Positions 49,606 to 53,136 of a stretch of 53,136 bases of DNA are shown here, one piece after another. Origin of the DNA: Minisyncoccota bacterium (GTDB lineage Bacteria > Patescibacteriota > Minisyncoccia > Phycocordibacterales > UBA9973); NCBI GenBank assembly GCA_018061035.1, contig JAGOUX010000005.1:1-53136 (forward strand), written 5' to 3'. Under the pieces are notes generated by a model. The model did no database searches, was not told the origin of the DNA, and was given only the letters and a program-made list of their open reading frames with translations. The position numbers were made by a program, and so were the translations under genes. Numbering within the stretch: the stretch's first letter is position 1; every line of letters starts with the position of its first letter.

Positions 49606-50538
49606 ATGGCAAATGAGATGGATACTATCAAAAGACAATTCCTGGAGTATATGGAAATCGAAAAAGGCTCCAGCCTAAAAACTGTCGCCAACTATGAACG
49701 CTATATCACACGCTACTTTGAATTTGGAAAAATAAAAAGTGCGAGTGATATCACCGATGAAAGTATCCGCGAATTTCGCCTCTTCCTAAACCGCCAATCC
49801 GGAGTAAAAGTCCGCGGACAGATGGGCAGCACAATGAAGAAGAACACGCAGAACTATTACCTGATAGCACTAAGAGTATTTTTGAAATATCTTATGAAGC
49901 GAGATATTAAGGCCCTCTCCCCTGAGCGCATCGAACTCGCCAAAATCAAAGAAAGAAGTCTGGATTTAATTTCGGGAGACGAACTCGATCGCATGATCAA
50001 GGGCGCGGAGAAAAATCTCCGTGACCGTGCAATACTAGAATTATTCTTCTCTACTGGTCTTCGTGTTTCCGAGCTAGCGTCTCTAAATAGAGATTTGGAT
50101 TTATCAAAAGATGAATTCTCGATCCGCGGAAAAGGCGAAAAAATTCGTGTGGTCTTCCTCTCTGAGAATGCCAAGGATGCAGTACGTGCATACCTAAAGA
50201 ATCGCAAAGATATGGAAGAAGCGATGTTCATCCGAGAACAAAACTTTGGCGATGCTAAAAAGAAAAAAGAAAGTAAGAGTGTTACACTGAGCCGATTAAC
50301 CACGAGAAGTATCGAAAGACTTGTTAAACACTACGCGATCAAGGCTGGCATATCAAAAAAGGTAACTCCACACGTTATTCGCCACTCTTTTGCCACAGAC
50401 CTACTGAGTAACGGGGCGGACATTCGCTCAGTCCAGATGATGCTCGGCCACTCAAACATCGCCACCACCCAGATATATACCCATGTGACCGACAAACAAC
50501 TCCGCGAAGTCCACAAAAAGTTTCACAGCAGAAAATAA
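49606..50538 (+). CDS. xer: XerC/XerD-type tyrosine recombinase
   Basis: A 310-aa site-specific recombinase with the N-terminal SAM-like core-binding domain (5-105) and the catalytic domain. The catalytic residues R153, K176, H256, R259, H282 and Y291 are all visible (H-V-I-R-H-S, L-G-H-S, Y-T-H-V). Its likely job is chromosome dimer resolution at a dif site; no dif site was found here. Cassette C begins only 9 nt after its stop. TAAAAT lies 6 nt before the ATG. Confidence 0.93.
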   Translation: MANEMDTIKRQFLEYMEIEKGSSLKTVANYERYITRYFEFGKIKSASDITDESIREFRLFLNRQSGVKVRGQMGSTMKKNTQNYYLIALRVFLKYLMKRDIKALSPERIELAKIKERSLDLISGDELDRMIKGAEKNLRDRAILELFFSTGLRVSELASLNRDLDLSKDEFSIRGKGEKIRVVFLSENAKDAVRAYLKNRKDMEEAMFIREQNFGDAKKKKESKSVTLSRLTTRSIERLVKHYAIKAGISKKVTPHVIRHSFATDLLSNGADIRSVQMMLGHSNIATTQIYTHVTDKQLREVHKKFHSRK

Positions 50539-50546
50539 CTTCTAAA

Positions 50547-50575
50547 TTGACACTCAGCCTGATCAGGTGTAGAAA
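50547..50575 (+). promoter_or_regulatory. Promoter of cassette C
   Basis: -35 TTGACA (50547-50552), 17-nt spacer, -10 TAGAAA (50570-50575). The spacer contains the palindrome CCTGATCAGG, a possible operator. The predicted leader is about 118 nt and ends in an AAGGA Shine-Dalgarno 6 nt before the ATG. Confidence 0.65.
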
Positions 50576-50699
50576 TGAGATGGATTAACAGCACAGAACA
50601 TCGTGTTGCCCCTCGCACTTCCGCGGGGCCTGCAAACTTTTCTACAAAGCTCTGGGAAACCGGACACCTAAACAACTAGGTCTAAAGAAAGGACACAGG

Positions 50700-51191
50700 A
50701 TGTACTGGGTCAGAGAGTTTATCTGGAAAAAGGACTGGCCGGAGGGACTACTCACTAAGCTCTCGATGGGAGAGTTTGGCGAACACCGAGTAAGCCTGGA
50801 TGTGCTACGAGTTGTCATCGTGGACAACCGCTTCGGATACATGGAGGTTCGTTTGAACTACGTGAGATCCATGAAGCCCGAAGAATGGAAGTCTGCGAAC
50901 AAACAGTGCGACGAGTTCATTAAAGAGCTTCGTTCGGATCGAATGATTCCGCGGTTCTCGTCGAGCAACCGGTTTTACAAACTCTGGTTCGATCGAGTTC
51001 CGAAACGGGACCTCGAGTGGACCATGATGGAGAAGTACCTGACCCTTGTTCACCCGCACCTCGAGGTCATCGGGGGTCTCGAGCTCGTGAATAAGAAGTT
51101 CTGCGGACACCCTCAGGGTTGGGATTTCAGGCCTGTGCCGTGGAGCGCAAGACTGCAAGAAAAAGTCCTAGCAACGATCAAACACTGCTAG
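50700..51191 (+). CDS. Cassette C: hypothetical 163-aa protein
   Basis: A 163-aa protein rich in Trp, Arg and Lys, with no signal peptide, membrane span or recognised motif. The GC content is clearly higher than in xer and xth on either side, and it has a Shine-Dalgarno, its own promoter, a TAG stop and tandem hairpins. The pattern of aromatic and charged residues suggests a soluble globular protein. I do not recognise the family. An apparent ORF on the opposite strand is a codon-bias shadow. Confidence 0.65.
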   Translation: MYWVREFIWKKDWPEGLLTKLSMGEFGEHRVSLDVLRVVIVDNRFGYMEVRLNYVRSMKPEEWKSANKQCDEFIKELRSDRMIPRFSSSNRFYKLWFDRVPKRDLEWTMMEKYLTLVHPHLEVIGGLELVNKKFCGHPQGWDFRPVPWSARLQEKVLATIKHC

Positions 51192-51200
51192 GCAGCATCA

Positions 51201-51258
51201 CTCCGCTTTCGAGCGGGAGAGGTCCGCCCTCTCTCGTATCGAGGGCGGATTTTCTTTT
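51201..51258 (+). terminator. Tandem hairpins and terminator after cassette C
   Basis: CTCCGC/GCGGGAG (51201-51219) is followed by TCCGCCCTC/GAGGGCGGA (51223-51249) and a T-rich tail. The second hairpin is a textbook intrinsic terminator. Confidence 0.85.
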
Positions 51259-51284
51259 TATCTAAAATCTTATACTATAAGTAT

Positions 51285-52055
51285 ATGAAAATAATTTCTT
51301 GGAATACCAATGGTTTACGTGCCACAGCAAAGCAGGGATTTTTTACTCCCCTTTTTAAAAAATACAAACCAGATATTTTGTGTCTGCAAGAAGTAAAAGC
51401 CGAGCCAGATCAGCTACCTGAGGATGTGCGCAATGTACCTGGCTACCATTCCTACTTCTCTCACCCAAAAGAAAAGAAGGGTTACAGCGGAGTGGCTATT
51501 TATACAAAAGAAAAACCTCTTGAGGTTTTTTACGGCATGGGCATCAAAGAGCTCGATACTGAGGGCAGATTGATCGGAGCGAAATTCAAAAACTTCACCC
51601 TCATAAATGGCTACTACCCAAATGGTGGCCAAGGTCCACACCGCCTAGAATACAAATTGAAATTCTACGAAGCCTTTCTTAAATTTATTTTGAAGCTCCG
51701 AAAGAATGGCGAGAATGTCATCTTCTGTGGAGATGTAAACACTGCCCATGAAGCCATAGATTTGGCCCGCCCAAAAGCCAATGAAGAAAATACTGGGTTC
51801 CTCCCTATCGAGAGGGCCTGGATTACAAAAGTTATAAAAAATGATTTCCTAGATATTTGGCGTGATAAAAATCCAAATAAAAAAGATGTGTACACATACT
51901 GGGACATCAAGACTGGCGCAAGAGCTCGCAATGTAGGCTGGCGCATAGATTACTTTTTCGTAGATAAAAAGTTGGCAACAAAAATAAAAAGTGTGGGCAC
52001 CATACAAGACTACATGGGGTCAGACCACTGTCCTCTTACCTTAGAGGTTAAATAG
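51285..52055 (+). CDS. xth: Exodeoxyribonuclease III / AP endonuclease
   Basis: A 256-aa Mg-dependent nuclease of the exonuclease III/APE1 family, cutting at abasic sites. It has W-N-T-N-G-L-R, L-Q-E-V-K-A with the metal-binding Glu, the G-D-V-N-T-A-H active-site motif, W-R-I-D-Y and the terminal S-D-H-C-P catalytic motif. The sequence looks closer to the APE1/ExoA branch. TATACT lies 8 nt before the ATG. Its end overlaps the convergent trmB-like gene by 8 nt. Confidence 0.96.
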   Translation: MKIISWNTNGLRATAKQGFFTPLFKKYKPDILCLQEVKAEPDQLPEDVRNVPGYHSYFSHPKEKKGYSGVAIYTKEKPLEVFYGMGIKELDTEGRLIGAKFKNFTLINGYYPNGGQGPHRLEYKLKFYEAFLKFILKLRKNGENVIFCGDVNTAHEAIDLARPKANEENTGFLPIERAWITKVIKNDFLDIWRDKNPNKKDVYTYWDIKTGARARNVGWRIDYFFVDKKLATKIKSVGTIQDYMGSDHCPLTLEVK

Positions 52056-52812
52056 TCTTGGCAAGATTCCAGAGTATTTCAAATCTATTTTTTTCTTCGC
52101 GGGCTAGAGTGGAGTTCTCGATAACTGTGGCAAATGGTTCGTCTTCAGAATGTGCTACATAGATTATCGAATCAGGAAGAATATTTATTTCTGTATTTTG
52201 ATCGTATATATCCTTGGGTAAAAATCTAGTCTGTCTTAAAATCTCTGCATCATTTTTTGTCACCTCACGCCCTAGCTCTGTATCCGCAATGATTGCTCGT
52301 ACTTTTATATTTTTCACCACACGAAGCTTCAAATATTCTGCTACCATGTTTTTATAATTCACATAAATCTCCGGTGTGCCGTAAATCAATATTTCTCCGC
52401 CTTCTGGCAAATTGAGGCTGAGCTTGTATGCTTGCTCTACCCCACCCACACCTTCGAACATCCTCACTCTAGGCTTGGAGTGAGCTTTACTAGTGAGGGC
52501 ATTGAGCTCGTGCATAGACTCTATCAATTTATTTTGCCTGATTTTCAAATTGAAAAATAAATCATTCGGGCTGATGACGGTATAGAGAGACTTCTTGGTC
52601 TTTTCACTCACACTAGCCACACCTTTGGTGATCAGGTCACCCATGACCACATAGCAAGTGGTGCGTTTTACTCCTGAGACTATAGATATATCCCAGATAG
52701 AAGCTGTGCCGAGCTTGAGACAAGCCAAATATACCAATGCCTGATTCTCGGAGAATCCGACGTCGGTCAAAATCTTAGCTAAATATGCTGAAATTTGTGG
52801 GTCTTTGCTCAT
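52048..52812 (-). CDS. TrmB-like transcriptional regulator
   Basis: A 254-aa regulator. The N-terminal winged helix-turn-helix (about 10-75) reads L-G-x-A-S-I-W-D-I-S as in TrmB proteins. A short coiled coil (about 90-110) links it to a C-terminal sensor domain with F-E-G-V-G-G-V and I-L-I-Y-G-T-P, similar to the TrmB effector or PLD-like domain. The ligand is unknown. A perfect 17-nt palindrome overlaps its own transcription start and a near copy overlaps the promoter of cassette D, suggesting autoregulation and control of that cassette. Confidence 0.82.
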   Translation of the reverse strand: MSKDPQISAYLAKILTDVGFSENQALVYLACLKLGTASIWDISIVSGVKRTTCYVVMGDLITKGVASVSEKTKKSLYTVISPNDLFFNLKIRQNKLIESMHELNALTSKAHSKPRVRMFEGVGGVEQAYKLSLNLPEGGEILIYGTPEIYVNYKNMVAEYLKLRVVKNIKVRAIIADTELGREVTKNDAEILRQTRFLPKDIYDQNTEINILPDSIIYVAHSEDEPFATVIENSTLAREEKNRFEILWNLAKTI

Positions 52813-52820
52813 TTTTATGT

Positions 52821-52837
52821 TGTCATTATTAATGACA
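52821..52837. promoter_or_regulatory. Operator O1 of the TrmB-like gene
   Basis: Perfect inverted repeat TGTCATTA-T-TAATGACA. It covers the predicted transcription start of the regulator gene, a position suited to repression. Confidence 0.65.
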
Positions 52838-52839
52838 GT

Positions 52840-52868
52840 AGTATAGCAAATACAAAAAACTATGTAAA
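52840..52868 (-). promoter_or_regulatory. Promoter of the TrmB-like gene
   Basis: Minus strand: -35 TTTACA (52863-52868), 17-nt spacer, -10 TATACT (52840-52845). The start is predicted near 52833, inside operator O1. Confidence 0.7.
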
Positions 52869-52877
52869 TATCTAATT

Positions 52878-52899
52878 TAGGCTTTATTTATAAAGCCTA
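52878..52899. terminator. Hairpin between the regulator and cassette D
   Basis: TAGGCTTTA and TAAAGCCTA pair perfectly around TTTA; a T-rich stretch follows on the plus strand. It may insulate the two divergent transcripts or may be a protein-binding site. Confidence 0.45.
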
Positions 52900-52936
52900 T
52901 TTTGTTATTTAGCAAATAATTCACATATTTACCAAC

Positions 52937-52953
52937 TGTCATTTTAATTGACA
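52937..52953. promoter_or_regulatory. Operator O2 overlapping the cassette D promoter
   Basis: TGTCATTT-T-AATTGACA is an imperfect 17-nt inverted repeat (7 of 8 pairs) with the same length and outer bases as O1. Its right half contains the TTGACA -35 box. Confidence 0.55.
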
Positions 52954-52977
52954 TTAAGTCTGTAAACGTGTTCTAAT
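52948..52977 (+). promoter_or_regulatory. Promoter of cassette D
   Basis: -35 TTGACA (52948-52953), then TCTAAT at 18 nt (52972-52977) or TAATAT at 20 nt. The start would fall near 52984, followed by GAACGTTC and a strong Shine-Dalgarno. Confidence 0.6.
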
Positions 52978-53010
52978 ATACCCGAGAACGTTCATCGACA
53001 AGGAGGTTTT

Positions 53011-53136
53011 ATGAAAATTGTGTGCCAATTCTGCCTGAAATCGGCCTCGGCCGTGATTGAAGCCCCATGGGGTAAGGGTTCTGCGGATTACGTGTACCAC
53101 TGTCCGGAACATCGAGACGCGGCGATTGGGTACATC
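53011..53136 (+). CDS. Cassette D: zinc-ribbon-like protein, cut by the window edge
   Basis: The first 42 residues of an open frame running off the right edge. They contain C5-x2-C8 and a later C-P-E-H, the pairs expected of a small zinc-binding domain. A perfect AAGGAGG lies 4 nt before the ATG, unlike backbone genes, and the coding sequence is GC-rich. The function is unknown. It is divergent from the TrmB-like gene and shares an operator-like repeat with it. Confidence 0.6.
   Translation, partial: MKIVCQFCLKSASAVIEAPWGKGSADYVYHCPEHRDAAIGYI

Noticed and set aside
50805-51158. 117-codon ORF opposite cassette C
   Set aside because: It has no ribosome-binding site or promoter and arises from codon bias of the GC-rich plus-strand gene.
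49606-51258. Integron: Xer-like recombinase followed by a gene cassette
   Set aside because: The recombinase lacks the extra domain of integron integrases, no attC-like site with paired R and L boxes borders the cassettes, and the other cassettes lie tens of kilobases away.
1-53136. UGA recoding as in Gracilibacteria or Absconditabacteria
   Set aside because: TGA ends several intact genes at the expected family length (for example at 2524 and 15129) and no conserved protein reads through it.

Overview
The window most likely comes from a member of the Candidate Phyla Radiation (Patescibacteria), probably a Parcubacteria-type genome. The evidence is an AT-rich and densely packed backbone with very short intergenic gaps, reduced versions of housekeeping proteins (a 193-aa RecO without zinc cysteines, a 350-aa trigger factor without its PPIase domain), a type IV pilus locus, an RNase Y, and almost no Shine-Dalgarno sequences in front of backbone genes. 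TGA is used as an ordinary stop (for example at 2524 and 15129), so this is not a UGA-recoded lineage.

Layout. 1-753 is the cut 5' part of a membrane-anchored surface protein. 812-15041 is a long minus-strand run: glyA, an aldo/keto reductase, a nucleotide-pool group (Nudix, tmk, Nudix, dut), argS, a PIF1-like helicase, then a T-box-controlled ileS followed by HD, alpha/beta hydrolase, metallo-beta-lactamase, 2H phosphoesterase and recO genes. 15129-22332 holds a comEC gene split in two around an oppositely oriented superoxide dismutase, then rnhA, recJ, pgk and tpiA. 22374-28845 is a type IV pilus locus (three pilin-like genes, pilC, pilB). 28928-31530 encodes a cysteine-repeat surface protein and a small membrane protein. 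33053-40663 is a plus-strand housekeeping stretch (nusA, ppa, tig, clpP, rny, hup). 40717-52812 contains yifB, a DksA-like gene, a transporter, an orphan histidine kinase, pnp, a NYN nuclease, rpsO, xer, exodeoxyribonuclease III and a TrmB-like regulator.

Four GC-rich islands interrupt this backbone (31612-32760, 37877-38435, 50547-51258, and from 52937 to the window end). Each carries a strong sigma70-type promoter, a leader, a clear Shine-Dalgarno, and one ORF. The three complete ones end in TAG followed by two tandem GC-rich hairpins. They look like self-contained foreign expression cassettes.

The window also contains several signals at the DNA or RNA level: (i) a palindrome with the core AAGGACAGTCCTT inserted in three different reading frames inside ileS, recJ and yifB, resembling the Rickettsia palindromic elements; (ii) a leader element in front of glyA, rnhA and the SOD gene, in which a -10 box is followed exactly 10 nt later by an arm complementary to a second arm that ends in the start codon; (iii) a two-hairpin leader shared by hup and argS with compensatory changes; (iv) an ileS T-box; (v) -10 boxes placed 6-8 nt before the ATG of many genes, implying leaderless mRNAs; (vi) matching 17-nt operators in front of the TrmB-like gene and the neighbouring cassette; and (vii) an isoleucyl-tRNA synthetase with a complete histidine-phosphatase domain inside its zinc-binding region. 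All assignments are from reading the sequence; no database search was run.
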